A DNA stretch of 64,000 nucleotides from Halomonas saccharevitans (lineage in GTDB: Bacteria; Pseudomonadota; Gammaproteobacteria; Pseudomonadales; Halomonadaceae): assembly GCF_900116405.1 (NCBI RefSeq), contig NZ_FPAQ01000004.1:62001-126000 (forward strand). Direction: 5' to 3'. The translations under genes were made by a program, and so were the position numbers. The notes beneath the pieces are model-generated. The model had not been told where the DNA came from, did not search any database, and saw nothing but the letters and a program-made list of their open reading frames with translations. Position 1 is the stretch's first letter. Each line of letters opens with the position of its first letter. This document shows positions 34,798 to 43,866 of the stretch, piece by piece.

Positions 34798-36318
34798 TCA
34801 GCGCCGTCCCGCTTGGCGCTCGGTGCTCGTCGCTCGGCGCTGAATCCCCGGCAGCACCAACAGGGCCGCGAGCAGCCAGGCGGGCCAGCTGCCGGTGCGG
34901 GTGAAGGGCGTGAGCCCCTCGGTGGCCGTGACCTCGCCCTCGAGCACGGTGGTCTCGAACTGGGGGGCCTGGGCGGTGACCCGGCCCTGGGCGTCGATCA
35001 GCGCGGTCACGCCGTTGCTGGTGGCGCGGATCACCGGGCGGCCGTTCTCCAGGGCGCGCAGGCGCGCCATCTGCAGGTGCTGCAGCGGCCCGATCGAGGC
35101 GCCGAACCAGGTGTCGTTGGAGACCGTCAGCAGCACGCCCGCCTCCCGGGCCTGTGCGGCCACCAGATCGGCGTAGATGATCTCGTAGCAGATGGCGTTG
35201 CCGATGACCAGGCTACCGACCCGCATCGGTGCCTGCCCGTCCGGGCCCGGCGTCATGGCCGGGGCGGGCAGGTCGAAGAAGGCGATGGCGCCGCGCAGGA
35301 GGCTCTCCAGCGGCAGATACTCGCCGAAAGGCACCAGATGCGCCTTGCGATACGCCCCCGCCACGTCGCCGCGGCCGACCACGCTGTTGTAGTAGCGGCC
35401 TTGCTCATCGCGCTGCAGGATGCCGGTCAAGAGCTCGCTGCCCGCCGGCAGGGCGGCGTGGGCGCGCTCGAGGATCGGCTCGGCCTGATCCTCGAACATC
35501 GGCAGCGCGGCCTCGGGCCAGATCACCAGGTCGATGTCGTCGTAGAGGCCGCGGGTCAGGTCCAGGTAGGTATCGATGGCACGGCGCTGCCCCTCGGGGC
35601 GCCACTTGATCAGCTGGGGCAGGTTGCCCTGCAGCAGCGCGACGCGCACAGGGTCACCCTGGGACGTCGTCCACTGGCTCGGCAGGGTCAGCGGCACCAG
35701 CCAGATCACGGCGAGCGGGGCGGCGGCCCACCAGCGGCGGCGTAGCAGCTCGACGGCCAGGCTGCCGGTGAGGGCGGTGATCAGCGACAGGAGGTAAACG
35801 CCTCCCACCGGGGCCCAGGGCGCCAGCGGCGAATCGACCTGGGCGCTGCCCAGCAGCAGCCAGGGGAAGCCGGTGAAGAGCCAGGTGCGCAGCCACTCGC
35901 CAAGCACCCAGGCGCCGGCGAAGGTCAGCGCGGCGAACCGCGGCCCGCACAGGCGGCGATAGCCCCACAGGGTGACGGCGAAGAACAGCGCCAGGCCGAC
36001 GACGAACAGTGCCGTCAGCAGCAGCGCCAGGGGCACCCCGGTGTAGCCATAGTCGTGGATCGAGACATAGACCCAAGAGGCCCCGGAGCCGAACAGGCCG
36101 ATGCCGTAGCAGAGGCCGCGCAGCGCGGCCTGACGAGGCGTCAGGGCGGTCAGTCCGAGATAGACCAGGCCGGCGGCGACCGGGCCCAGCCACCAGAGCG
36201 AGAAGGGGGCGGTGCTGAGGGTGGTGAACCCCCCGGCCACCAGGGCCAGCAGGCAGCCCAGGGCCGGGGACAGGCGAACGTCAGCCATCGTATCCATCCA
36301 TGGAAGTGGGCGAGTCAC
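34798..36318 (-). CDS. lnt: Apolipoprotein N-acyltransferase
   Basis: Lnt adds the third acyl chain to the N-terminal Cys of lipoproteins in the inner membrane. The 506-residue protein has about six N-terminal helices and a nitrilase domain. The Glu-Lys-Cys triad is visible: Glu269 (IWPEAALPMFE), Lys325 (YRKAHLVPFGEY) and Cys377 (GNAICYEIIYAD). I chose GTG 36318, which overlaps the corC stop by four bases (GTGA); ATG 36297 or 36288 would shorten it by 7 or 10 residues. It is the last gene of the ybeZ-ybeY-corC-lnt operon. Confidence 0.95.
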   Translation of the reverse strand: MTRPLPWMDTMADVRLSPALGCLLALVAGGFTTLSTAPFSLWWLGPVAAGLVYLGLTALTPRQAALRGLCYGIGLFGSGASWVYVSIHDYGYTGVPLALLLTALFVVGLALFFAVTLWGYRRLCGPRFAALTFAGAWVLGEWLRTWLFTGFPWLLLGSAQVDSPLAPWAPVGGVYLLSLITALTGSLAVELLRRRWWAAAPLAVIWLVPLTLPSQWTTSQGDPVRVALLQGNLPQLIKWRPEGQRRAIDTYLDLTRGLYDDIDLVIWPEAALPMFEDQAEPILERAHAALPAGSELLTGILQRDEQGRYYNSVVGRGDVAGAYRKAHLVPFGEYLPLESLLRGAIAFFDLPAPAMTPGPDGQAPMRVGSLVIGNAICYEIIYADLVAAQAREAGVLLTVSNDTWFGASIGPLQHLQMARLRALENGRPVIRATSNGVTALIDAQGRVTAQAPQFETTVLEGEVTATEGLTPFTRTGSWPAWLLAALLVLPGIQRRATSTERQAGRR

Positions 36319-37184
36319 TCCTCGGTGTTCTCCTCGCAGGGGGCTGCCTCGAGCAGGCGGATGCGTCGGTTATCGGCGTTGAGCACGGTGAAGCGCCAGC
36401 CGCTGAGCTCGGTGTGCTCGCCGCGTCCCGGCAGGTGGCCGAAGCGCTGCATCACGAGGCCCCCGAGGGTATCGAAGTCGTCATCGGAGAACTCGGTGCC
36501 GAAGCGCTCGTTGAAGTCCTCGATGGGCGTCAGGGCGCGAATCGCATAGCGCGCCTCGCCCAGCTCGCGGATATCGATCTCCTCGTCGATGTCGTGCTCG
36601 TCCTCGATCTCGCCGACGATCTCCTCGAGGATGTCCTCGATGGTGACGATACCCGCCGTGCCGCCGTACTCGTCCACCACCACGGCCATGTGGTTACGGG
36701 TGTCCTGGAACTCCTTGAGCAGGCTGTTGAGGCGCTTGGACTCGGGCACGAACATCGCCGGGCGCAGCACCTCGTCGAGCTGGAAGGGGCGGCCGTTCTC
36801 CTGGCCGCCGCGCAGCAGCGGCAGCAGGTCCTTGGCCAGCAGGATGCCCTTGATCTCGTCGAGGTTCTCGCCGATCACCGGATAGCGGGAGTGGCCGGTC
36901 TCCAGTATCACCGGCAGGTACTCGTCGAGGGGCTGGTCGAGGGCGATCGCGGTGATCTGCGAGCGGGGGATCAGCACCTCGCGCACCTGCTGGTCGCTGA
37001 TGCTCAGGGCGCCCTCGATGATCATCATGGCGTCCTGGTCGAGCTTCAGGCGGGAGCCCGCCTGGCGGAGGAACGCCAGCAACTCGCCGCGGGAGCTGGG
37101 TTCGTCGCTGTCGTTGGACAGGGCACTGAACAACTTATCGAGCCAGGACCTGTTGCCCTGGCTACTCGATCGGTCTTCGCTCAT
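36315..37184 (-). CDS. corC: CorC/YbeX-family CBS-domain protein
   Basis: A 289-residue cytosolic protein with a pair of CBS domains in the first two thirds ([38 protein letters not shown]) and a C-terminal CorC_HlyC domain ([20 protein letters not shown]). E. coli YbeX/CorC was linked to Co2+ and Mg2+ efflux and to ribosome metabolism. [20 protein letters not shown] is a family hallmark. It overlaps ybeY and lnt by four bases each. Confidence 0.95.
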   Translation of the reverse strand: MSEDRSSSQGNRSWLDKLFSALSNDSDEPSSRGELLAFLRQAGSRLKLDQDAMMIIEGALSISDQQVREVLIPRSQITAIALDQPLDEYLPVILETGHSRYPVIGENLDEIKGILLAKDLLPLLRGGQENGRPFQLDEVLRPAMFVPESKRLNSLLKEFQDTRNHMAVVVDEYGGTAGIVTIEDILEEIVGEIEDEHDIDEEIDIRELGEARYAIRALTPIEDFNERFGTEFSDDDFDTLGGLVMQRFGHLPGRGEHTELSGWRFTVLNADNRRIRLLEAAPCEENTEE

Positions 37185-37705
37185 GCGTCGGCTCTCTCGT
37201 CCTCGTTGTCGGTATCGCGGTGCGGAGGGCTGGGGGTGAGATACGGATCGGCGATTCCCAGCGATGCCAGGATCTCGCGCTCGAGGGCCTCCATGATCTC
37301 GGCCTCGGCGTCGTCGAGGTGATCGTAGCCCAGCAGGTGCAGGGTGCCGTGGATCACCATGTGAGCGTAGTGAGGGTGCGTCGGCTTGTCCTGCTCGCCG
37401 GCCTCCCGAACCACCACCGGATGGCAGATCACCAGGTCGCCGAGCAGCGGCAGCTCGATGCCGGGCGGGCTCTCGAAGGGGAAGGAGAGCACGTTGGTGG
37501 GCCGATCCTTGCCGCGATAGTCGCGGTTCAGGGCCTGGCTCTCCTCGGCGTCGACGAAGCGCACGGTCAGTTCAAGGCGCGTCTCATCGGGATGGCGGGC
37601 AAGCACCGCCGCCACCCAGGCCTCGAGATCGGCCTGGCCGGGCAGGGCCTCGGCCGCGAGGGCCACCTGGCGATCGACGACGAGTGGAGGAGGTTCGCCG
37701 GTCAT
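37181..37705 (-). CDS. ybeY: Endoribonuclease YbeY
   Basis: YbeY is a zinc-dependent RNase needed for 16S rRNA 3'-end maturation and ribosome quality control. The 174-residue protein contains the metal motif [11 protein letters not shown] followed by acidic residues, plus [19 protein letters not shown]. The start overlaps the ybeZ stop by four bases. It is somewhat longer than E. coli YbeY (155) because of extra residues at both ends. Confidence 0.96.
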   Translation of the reverse strand: MTGEPPPLVVDRQVALAAEALPGQADLEAWVAAVLARHPDETRLELTVRFVDAEESQALNRDYRGKDRPTNVLSFPFESPPGIELPLLGDLVICHPVVVREAGEQDKPTHPHYAHMVIHGTLHLLGYDHLDDAEAEIMEALEREILASLGIADPYLTPSPPHRDTDNEDERADA

Positions 37706-38805
37706 GCGGGCTCTCCGGCATCGTCGGAGCCCTGGGCCTGGCGCAGGCGCGCATGGCGTTCCTCGGCCTGGGCCTCGCGGCGCGCCTCGCGCTGTTCCCG
37801 GCGTTCGCGTTCGGCGGCTTCCTCGCCGGCCTCGAAGTGGTCGTAGGCCTCGATGATGCGCTGGACCAGCGGATGGCGTACGACGTCCTTGGCGGCGAAG
37901 TGTGTCACGCCGATCCCCGGGGTGTCCTTGAGTACGTCGAGCACCTGGATCAGCCCCGAGGTCTGGCCGCGGGGCAGGTCCACCTGAGTCACGTCACCGG
38001 TGATCACCGCCGTGGAGCCGAAGCCAATGCGCGTCAGGAACATCTTCATCTGCTCGCGGGTGGTGTTCTGGCTCTCATCGAGGATGATGAAGGCGTTGTT
38101 CAGGGTGCGCCCGCGCATGTAGGCCAGCGGGGCGATCTCGATCACCTGGCGCTCGATCAGCTTGGCCACCTGCTCGAAGCCGATCATCTCGTAGAGGGCG
38201 TCGTAGAGCGGGCGCAGGTAGGGATCGATCTTCTGGGCCAGGTCGCCGGGCAGGAAGCCGAGCTTCTCGCCAGCCTCCACGGCCGGGCGCACCAGCAGGA
38301 TGCGGCGCACCTCCTGCTGGTTGAGCGCCTCCACCGCGGCGGCCACGGCCAGGTAGGTCTTGCCGGTGCCGGCCGGCCCGATGCCGAAGTTGATGTCGTG
38401 GGCACGGATGCTCGAGACGTAACTCTGCTGGTTGAGGCCGCGGGGCTTGATCAGCGTGCGCGGGGTGCGCAGCAGCACCTCGTCGTCGGCCTCATCGCCC
38501 TCCTCCTCGTCCAGCGCCTCGAGGCCGGACTCCTGCAGGAAGAGGTGCACCGTATCGGGCTCGAGGTCGCTGGCCTCGGTCTCCCGATAGAGGTGCTCCA
38601 GCACGTTGGCGGCGGCCTTGACGCGACTCGCTGGCCCGGCGAGCTGGAAGATGTTGCCCCGATTGCGCAGGGTGATGCCGAGCCGTGCCTCGACCAGCTT
38701 CAAGTGCTCGTCGCGCTGGCCGCAGAGGTTGGCCAGGCGGCGAGGATCGTTGGGTTCCAGGTTCAGGGTGATGATGCGATTGGCCTGAGAAGATGGCTGG
38801 CTCAA
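37702..38805 (-). CDS. ybeZ: PhoH-family ATPase YbeZ
   Basis: A 367-residue PhoH-like P-loop ATPase that partners YbeY. An N-terminal KH-like RNA-binding region (about residues 1-90) precedes the ATPase domain with Walker [12 protein letters not shown] and Walker [12 protein letters not shown]. The C-terminus is a charged helix rich in Arg and Glu ([18 protein letters not shown]). It is first in the four-gene operon; miaB lies 75 bp upstream in the same direction and may be co-transcribed, as in E. coli. Confidence 0.95.
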   Translation of the reverse strand: MSQPSSQANRIITLNLEPNDPRRLANLCGQRDEHLKLVEARLGITLRNRGNIFQLAGPASRVKAAANVLEHLYRETEASDLEPDTVHLFLQESGLEALDEEEGDEADDEVLLRTPRTLIKPRGLNQQSYVSSIRAHDINFGIGPAGTGKTYLAVAAAVEALNQQEVRRILLVRPAVEAGEKLGFLPGDLAQKIDPYLRPLYDALYEMIGFEQVAKLIERQVIEIAPLAYMRGRTLNNAFIILDESQNTTREQMKMFLTRIGFGSTAVITGDVTQVDLPRGQTSGLIQVLDVLKDTPGIGVTHFAAKDVVRHPLVQRIIEAYDHFEAGEEAAERERREQREARREAQAEERHARLRQAQGSDDAGEPA

Positions 38806-38880
38806 GACTGGATGATCCCTGCGTTGTGGATGTGTCTCTCAGCTTACTGCCCCGGCGCCGGCCGGGGCAATCGCTGACTA

Positions 38881-40224
38881 TCAGAAGCGCTCGGGAGAGA
38901 TCAGCTCGCCGCGCAGGGAGTTGGGCAGCGCCTCGTTGATTTCGACGTCGACGAAGTAGCCGATCAGCTCGAAGGGATTGGCGGCGCGGAAGTTGACCAC
39001 GCGGTTGTTCTCGGTGCGTCCCGAGAGCTGGCCCGGATCGCGGGGCGAGAAGCCGGTGACCAGGATGCGCTGGGTGGTGCCCACCATGCGCCGGCTGATC
39101 TGCATGGTCTGCTGGATGATGCGTTCCTGGAGGATCGCCAGGCGCTGCTTCTTGACGCTCTCCGGGGTGTCGTCCTCGAGCCCCGCCGCCGGGGTGCCGG
39201 GGCGCGCCGAGTAGACGAAGCTGAAGGAGTGATCGAAGCCGATGCGATGGATCAGGTCCATGGTCGACTCGAAGTCCTCCTCGGTCTCGCCGGGAAAGCC
39301 GATGATGAAGTCCGAGGAGAAGCTGATGTCGGGGCGCAGCGCGCGGATGCGCTCCATCTTCTCGACGTACTCCTCCACCGTGTGGCCGCGCTTCATGGCG
39401 GCGAGCACCCGGTCCGAGCCCGCCTGCACCGGCAGGTGGAGGTGGCTGACCAGCTCCGGGATCTCGGCGTAGGCCTCGATCAGGCTGTCGGAGAACTCCA
39501 CCGGGTGCGAGGTGGTGAAGCGTATGCGGTCGATGCCCTCGACGGCGGCCACGCAGGCGATCAGCTCGGCCAGGTCGATCTCGTCGCCGAGCTGGTTCTC
39601 ACCGCGGTAGGCGTTGACGTTCTGCCCCAGCAGGTTGATCTCGCGCACCCCCTGGTCGGCCAAGTGGATGACCTCGTCCATCACCGCCTCGAAGGGGCGC
39701 GAGACCTCCTCGCCGCGGGTATAGGGCACCACGCAGAAGGTGCAGTACTTGGAGCAGCCTTCCATCACCGAGACGAAGGCGGTGGCCCCGTCGGAGCTTG
39801 GCTTGGGCAGGTGGTCGAACTTCTCGACCTCGGGGAAGGTGACGTCGACCACCGAGATCTGGTCGTCGCGGCGCGCGTCGAGCATGCCCGGCACCCGATG
39901 CAGGGTCTGCGGGCCGAACACCATGTCGACATGGGGGGCACGCTTGCGCAGGGCCTCGCCCTCTTGGCTTGCCACGCAGCCGCCCACGCCGATCACCAGC
40001 TCCGGGTTGGCCTCCTTGAGCTTCTTCCAGCGGCCGAGCTGGTGGAAGACCTTCTCCTGGGCCTTCTCGCGAATGGAGCAGGTGTTGAGCAGGATGACGT
40101 CGGCATCGCGCTCGTCGTCGGTGAGCTCGAGCTGATGGGATTCGCCGAGCAGATCCGCCATGCGCGCGGAATCGTACTCGTTCATCTGGCAGCCGTGCGT
40201 CTTGATGAAGAGTTTCTTCGCCAT
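38881..40224 (-). CDS. miaB: tRNA-2-methylthio-N6-dimethylallyladenosine synthase
   Basis: MiaB adds the 2-methylthio group to i6A37 of tRNA using two [4Fe-4S] clusters and SAM. The 447-residue protein has the N-terminal MTTase cysteines ([22 protein letters not shown]), the radical-SAM motif [17 protein letters not shown], and a C-terminal TRAM domain ([11 protein letters not shown] onward). ATG 40224 ([11 protein letters not shown]) fits the family; the ORF stays open further upstream without support. A near-perfect -10 box lies about 90 bp upstream, between the gene and the insertion sequence. Confidence 0.97.
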   Translation of the reverse strand: MAKKLFIKTHGCQMNEYDSARMADLLGESHQLELTDDERDADVILLNTCSIREKAQEKVFHQLGRWKKLKEANPELVIGVGGCVASQEGEALRKRAPHVDMVFGPQTLHRVPGMLDARRDDQISVVDVTFPEVEKFDHLPKPSSDGATAFVSVMEGCSKYCTFCVVPYTRGEEVSRPFEAVMDEVIHLADQGVREINLLGQNVNAYRGENQLGDEIDLAELIACVAAVEGIDRIRFTTSHPVEFSDSLIEAYAEIPELVSHLHLPVQAGSDRVLAAMKRGHTVEEYVEKMERIRALRPDISFSSDFIIGFPGETEEDFESTMDLIHRIGFDHSFSFVYSARPGTPAAGLEDDTPESVKKQRLAILQERIIQQTMQISRRMVGTTQRILVTGFSPRDPGQLSGRTENNRVVNFRAANPFELIGYFVDVEINEALPNSLRGELISPERF

Positions 40225-40312
40225 AAGAGTAGGTCGCGGCAGCTGGCGCGACGGGACACCGTTGGATGGACATGGGGAGATGGCCGGGTGGCCACCCGAG
40301 ACAAGGCCGCAC

Positions 40313-40341
40313 ATTATACGCAGCGCCCGGCATCGGGGCCA
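40313..40341 (-). promoter_or_regulatory. Candidate miaB promoter
   Basis: On the minus strand TATAAT (40313-40318) is a perfect -10 box. The -35 position at 17 bp (40336-40341, TGGCCC) is weak. A 14-bp palindrome, CGGGTGGCCACCCG (40285-40298), lies in the leader. The IS element begins just 18 bp upstream of the -35 region. Confidence 0.5.
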
Positions 40342-40348
40342 GCGTGGC

Positions 40349-40358
40349 CCCGCGGTCG
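40349..40358. repeat. Target-site duplication, left copy
   Basis: CCCGCGGTCG, identical to 41596-41605 on the other side of the element. A 10-bp duplication fits ISAs1-type insertion. Confidence 0.93.
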
Positions 40359-40380
40359 CAGGGCAATCGCACGTCGAGAT
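40359..40380. repeat. Left terminal inverted repeat of the IS
   Basis: Begins CAGGGCAATCGCACGTCGAG and matches the right end except at three positions over 22 bp. Confidence 0.9.
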
Positions 40381-40443
40381 TCGTTCGCAATTGAATCATA
40401 AAGAGTGATTCGGTATAGCTGGGGCATTTGGCCGGAGGATGCG

Positions 40444-41567
40444 ATGCCCCAGACTGCCATGCCGATCCTGGACATCTTCGCCAGCGTTACCGATCCGCGT
40501 CATTCCAGCAAGGTGCAGCACCCCTTGCCAGACCTGCTCACCGTCGCCGTCTGCGGTGTCCTCGTCGGCGCCGATACGTTTGAAGAGATCGAACTGTGGG
40601 CCCAGGAGAAGCTCCCCTGGCTCCGCCAATACCTCAGTTTGCCCAATGGGGTCCCGTCGCATGACACCTCGCCAGGCTCTTCGGTCTGATGGACCCACAC
40701 GAGTTCGAAGCGGCTTTCCGCCGCTGGATAGACGGCGTCCTGCCCAGTGTGTCGCCTCAGGTCGTGGCGCTGGACGGCAAGATCAGCCGGCGCTCGGCCA
40801 AGGCCTGCGAAGCCCCTTTGCACCTCGTCAGCGCCTTTGCCGCTGATGCTGGCGTGATTCTCGGCCAACAAGCGACCGCCACCAAATCGAACGAGAAGAC
40901 CGCCATTCCGGATCTGCTGGCCACCCTGGCGCTCGAAGGGTGCATTGTCACCATCGACGCCATGGGCACTCAGCCTTCGATTGCGCAAGCCATCCGCAAC
41001 CGTCGGGCCGACTATGTGCTGGCCATCAAGGAGAACCAACCCCAGCTCAAGGAAGCGATCGATGACTTCTTCGAGCAATTTTGTGCCACACCGGCAGCGC
41101 AGACGCCGCATCAGTTCAAGGAGGAGGTCAGCAAGGCGCATGGTCGCCTGGAGACACGACGCTGCTACGTGTTCGATGCACTGGACTGTCTACCGAAACC
41201 GGCTCGCTGGCCGGACCTGCGCAGCTTCGCCGTCATCGAGTCAACACGCGAGCGCCAAGGCACGACGGAGCGTGAACGCCGTTACTACATCAGCAGCCTG
41301 GCGCCGAACGCCGAGCAGTTGGCCAAGGCGGTTCGGCAGCACTGGAGCATCGAGAATCAGGTGCACTGGTGCCTGGACGTCACCTTTGCCGATGACCAGA
41401 TGCGGGCACGAACGTCGCACGCCGGACACAACCTGGCCATTCTCAAGCGGTTGACACTGAACCTGATTCGCTTGGATCCGATAAAACGCAAGGGAAGCTT
41501 CAAGACCAAACGCATCCTTGCGGCCAGTTCAGATGATTACCGCGCTCATCTACTTGGCTTGGAATGA
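40444..41567 (+). pseudogene. ISAs1-family DDE transposase, frameshifted
   Basis: Two adjoining frames together encode one ISAs1 transposase of about 374 residues. The first part (40444-40689) has the family N-terminus (MPILDIFASVTDPRHSSKVQ; LPNGVPSHDT). It then runs into SPGSSV and stops. The second part (40689-41567) resumes with MDPHEFEAAFRRWIDG and holds VVALDGKISRRS, DAMGTQ, DYVLAIKENQ and the VRQHWSIENQVHWCLDVTF signature. Restoring one T near 40668 would give the expected HDTFARLFGLMD and join the frames. The TGATG overlap could in principle allow reinitiation, but the missing residues argue for a simple deletion. Confidence 0.88.
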
Positions 41568-41573
41568 GAAGCC

Positions 41574-41595
41574 TTCTCTACATGCGATTGCCCTG
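41574..41595. repeat. Right terminal inverted repeat of the IS
   Basis: Its complement begins CAGGGCAATCGCATGTAGAG. The element ends at 41595, seven codons after the transposase stop. Confidence 0.9.
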
Positions 41596-41605
41596 CCCGC
41601 GGTCG
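41596..41605. repeat. Target-site duplication, right copy
   Basis: CCCGCGGTCG, a perfect copy of 40349-40358. Confidence 0.93.
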
Positions 41606-41882
41606 GACGCCCCGACTGTGGTACTCTGTGGGCCTTTCGAGGACGGGCGTCGGCCACGGGTCACGGCCTGGTCAGAAAATGACCGGAATGTGATGGAGAC
41701 GATGGTCACGCCGGCTTGCAGCGGGTTTCCAGCGGTTTTCCCGATGGTTGTCCACAGCAGCTGTGGGTAACCCGTCCGCACGAATCACGCATCGCCGCCG
41801 CGCCCGGCAAGGACGTCCGGGCGCGGCGAACGCGTCACGACAGAGCAACGACACGCGAGCCTTGGACAGCCAGGACGATGGC
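41606..41882 (+). other. 277-bp leader region with two hairpins upstream of the SH3 gene
   Basis: No gene is seen. GGTTGTCCACAG (41746-41757) and CTGTGGGTAACC (41761-41772) form an inverted pair; each half resembles a DnaA box (TTGTCCACA and TTACCCACA). A second hairpin has perfect 12-bp arms (41796-41807 with 41817-41828). These could shape the 5' UTR of the following gene or bind a protein. Confidence 0.55.
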
Positions 41883-42512
41883 ATGACGATACACAGACTC
41901 AAGATTCTGACACTCGGCGTCGCGCTTGCGACGCTGCCCCCCGCGCTTCCTGCCCAGGAGGCCGCCGATGCCGACGCCTGGGTGTCGGACGAACTCACTA
42001 CCTTCGTGCGCAGCGGCCCCACCGACGGCTACCGGATCATCGGCACCCTGACCGCCGGCGAGCCTGTGACCGTGCTCGAGACCAGCGGCGACTACAGCCG
42101 GGTCGAGGACGCCGAGGGCGATGTCGTCTGGGTGCTCAGCAGCGAGCTCCAGGCCGAGCCCAGCGCCCAGCAGCGGCTGCCGGCCCTGGAGGACAGGGTC
42201 GAGGCGTTGACCGAGGAGCTCTCCGGCATCAACGAGACCTGGGAGAAGCGCACGGCGTCGATGACCGACACCCTGGAACTTCGCCAGTCGCGCATCGACG
42301 AGCTCGAGGCGCGCAACCAGGCCCTCGAGGAGGAGACCGAGCAGTCGCGGGCCACCATCCGGGAGTTCCAGGCGCGTCTGGACACTCAGGAGGAGGACCT
42401 GCTGATGCGCTACTTCATGTATGGCGGTGGCGTGGCCGGGGCCGGCCTGCTGGTCGGCCTGATCGTGCCCCACCTGCCGCGTCGTCGTCGCAAGCGCGAC
42501 CGCTGGTTCTGA
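41883..42512 (+). CDS. SH3-domain membrane protein (YgiM-like, TIGR04211 type)
   Basis: A 209-residue protein with a signal peptide (LTLGVALATLPPALPAQEA), a bacterial SH3 domain (about residues 32-95; VRSGPTDGYRIIGTLTAGEP), a long coiled coil (about 105-175), and a C-terminal transmembrane helix followed by a basic tail (RRRRKRDRW). This architecture matches YgiM of E. coli, whose function is unclear but which is envelope-associated. ATG 41883 begins the signal peptide. The stop is 2 bp before tpm. Confidence 0.9.
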   Translation: MTIHRLKILTLGVALATLPPALPAQEAADADAWVSDELTTFVRSGPTDGYRIIGTLTAGEPVTVLETSGDYSRVEDAEGDVVWVLSSELQAEPSAQQRLPALEDRVEALTEELSGINETWEKRTASMTDTLELRQSRIDELEARNQALEEETEQSRATIREFQARLDTQEEDLLMRYFMYGGGVAGAGLLVGLIVPHLPRRRRKRDRWF

Positions 42513-42514
42513 GC

Positions 42515-43144
42515 ATGGCGGACGATTGGCTAAAGCGCTGGCACGAGGGGCGCATCGGCTTCCATCGTGACCGCCCCCATCCGGCCCTGGTCCGTCACTG
42601 GACGGCCCTCGAGGTGCGAGCCGGGACCAAGGTGCTGGTGCCGCTGTGTGGCAAGAGCCTGGACATGCGCTGGCTGGCGAGGCGCGACCACCCGGTGCTG
42701 GGCATCGAGCTCGCCGAGACGGCCATCGAGCAGTTCGTCGCCGAGGGCAGAGGAGACATCACCCGTTATCACCAGGACGGCTTCGATGTCTGCCGCCAGG
42801 GCAGCGTGGAGCTGTGGTGCGGGGATTTCTTCCACTTCCATATCGAGCAGGCGGCCGAGATCGGCGCCTTCTACGACCGGGCCGCGCTGATCGCGCTGCC
42901 CGAGGCCACCCGCCAGCGCTACGCCTTCCACCTGGCGCAGCTGCTGCCGCCGGGGAGTCGGGGGCTGCTGATCAGCCTGACCCGGGATCCCGGCGGCCCG
43001 CCCTACAGCGTCGATGCCGAGGAGGTGCGGGCGCTCTTCGCTCCCAACTTTCGGGTCACCCACCTGGAAGACGGCGAGCCTGAGCCGGGCAGCGGCTTTC
43101 GCGAGTGCGTCTGGGCGCTGGAGCGTCGCGGGCCGCTGACCTGA
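42515..43144 (+). CDS. tpm: Thiopurine S-methyltransferase
   Basis: A 209-residue SAM-dependent methyltransferase of the TPMT family, which in bacteria methylates tellurite, selenite and thiol compounds. The motif VLVPLCGKSLDMRWLA is the cofactor site, and WCGDFFHF and YDRAALIALPEATRQRYA follow in the family order. The start lies immediately after the SH3 gene stop, so the two are probably co-transcribed. Physiological substrate is unknown. Confidence 0.95.
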   Translation: MADDWLKRWHEGRIGFHRDRPHPALVRHWTALEVRAGTKVLVPLCGKSLDMRWLARRDHPVLGIELAETAIEQFVAEGRGDITRYHQDGFDVCRQGSVELWCGDFFHFHIEQAAEIGAFYDRAALIALPEATRQRYAFHLAQLLPPGSRGLLISLTRDPGGPPYSVDAEEVRALFAPNFRVTHLEDGEPEPGSGFRECVWALERRGPLT

Positions 43145-43181
43145 TCAGGTGAACCGGTGTGGGGCGGCCCGCGGCGTTGGG

Positions 43182-43772
43182 TCAGCGCGCCAGCAGGCGA
43201 CCGAGCTCGGGATCGCGGAAGGCGCGATCCAGGCCGTCGGAGAGCAGCTCGTTGACCATCCGGGTGTTGGCCTCCTTGTCGGGGCGCAGGGCGTAGCCCT
43301 GGGTGCGGCGTGAGGTATAGGTGCCGGTGTAGGTGGTGCCGGCGTTGATCGCCTCGGCGACGAGCACCGCCTCGAGCCGCGCCTCGTCGATGAAGGGGCG
43401 ACTCTCGCCGCGCTCGTAGCCCAGGTGCTCGAGGGTCAGCGTCAGGCTGGGCCGCCCCTCGGCGCGCTCGGTGGTCGGGGTGAAGCCCATCTCGCGCACC
43501 GCGCGCTCGGCCTCGGCCTGGAGCTCGGGCACCAGCTCGTGGGCGTTGACGGTGATCACCGCCGTGGACATGGCGCTGCCGGTGCGGGTGCCGAGCACCT
43601 CGCTGTCGCGGCCGTCCACGGCGGTCACGGTGACGGCCTGGCCGCTGCCCGTCTGGGGTACGCCGGCCGTGCGGCGGGGATCGAGCTGCAGGTAGTGGGG
43701 GCTAGCGCAGCCGGCCAGCCAGCCGGCGGTGAGTAGCAGGGCACAGGCCCCCAGGACGCGTCGACGCTGCAT
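43182..43772 (-). CDS. YajG-family lipoprotein
   Basis: A 196-residue predicted outer-membrane lipoprotein. The signal peptide ends in WLAGC, with lipidated Cys22. The mature part (AVTVTAVDGRDSEVLGTRTG; LLSDGLDRAFRDPELGRLL) resembles YajG (DUF799/lipoprotein_16 type). Function unknown. ATG 43772 has AGGAG eight bases upstream. A terminator for the sulfate operon lies just upstream on the same strand, so it has its own promoter or depends on read-through. Confidence 0.85.
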   Translation of the reverse strand: MQRRRVLGACALLLTAGWLAGCASPHYLQLDPRRTAGVPQTGSGQAVTVTAVDGRDSEVLGTRTGSAMSTAVITVNAHELVPELQAEAERAVREMGFTPTTERAEGRPSLTLTLEHLGYERGESRPFIDEARLEAVLVAEAINAGTTYTGTYTSRRTQGYALRPDKEANTRMVNELLSDGLDRAFRDPELGRLLAR

Positions 43773-43788
43773 GGCAAGACTCCTGATG

Positions 43789-43818
43789 AAAAAGGCTCCC
43801 GATGAGTGATCGGGAGCC
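43789..43818 (-). terminator. Rho-independent terminator of the sulfate transport operon
   Basis: On the minus strand GGCTCCCGAT (43809-43818) and its partner (43794-43803) form a perfect 10-bp stem with a 5-base loop, followed by TTTTT (43789-43793). It lies 49 bp after the cysA stop. Confidence 0.92.
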
Positions 43819-43866
43819 CCAGTATATCGCCCCGCGGGCGGCCCATCAGCCTGTGGTGGAAGTTCA

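Larger units (their letters stand above)
40359..41595 (+). mobile_element. Complete ISAs1-family insertion sequence (1237 bp)
   Basis: Both ends are visible. The left end (from 40359) and the complement of the right end (from 41595) share CAGGGCAATCGCA and match at 19 of the first 21 positions. A perfect 10-bp target duplication flanks it. The single transposase gene inside carries a one-base frameshift, so this copy is probably not autonomous. It sits between the miaB promoter and the SH3-domain gene and interrupts no visible gene. Removing the IS and one target copy restores a continuous intergenic sequence. Confidence 0.93.

Noticed and set aside
41746..41772. Replication origin
   Set aside because: Only two DnaA-like boxes, no AT-rich unwinding element, and no dnaA, dnaN or gidA nearby.
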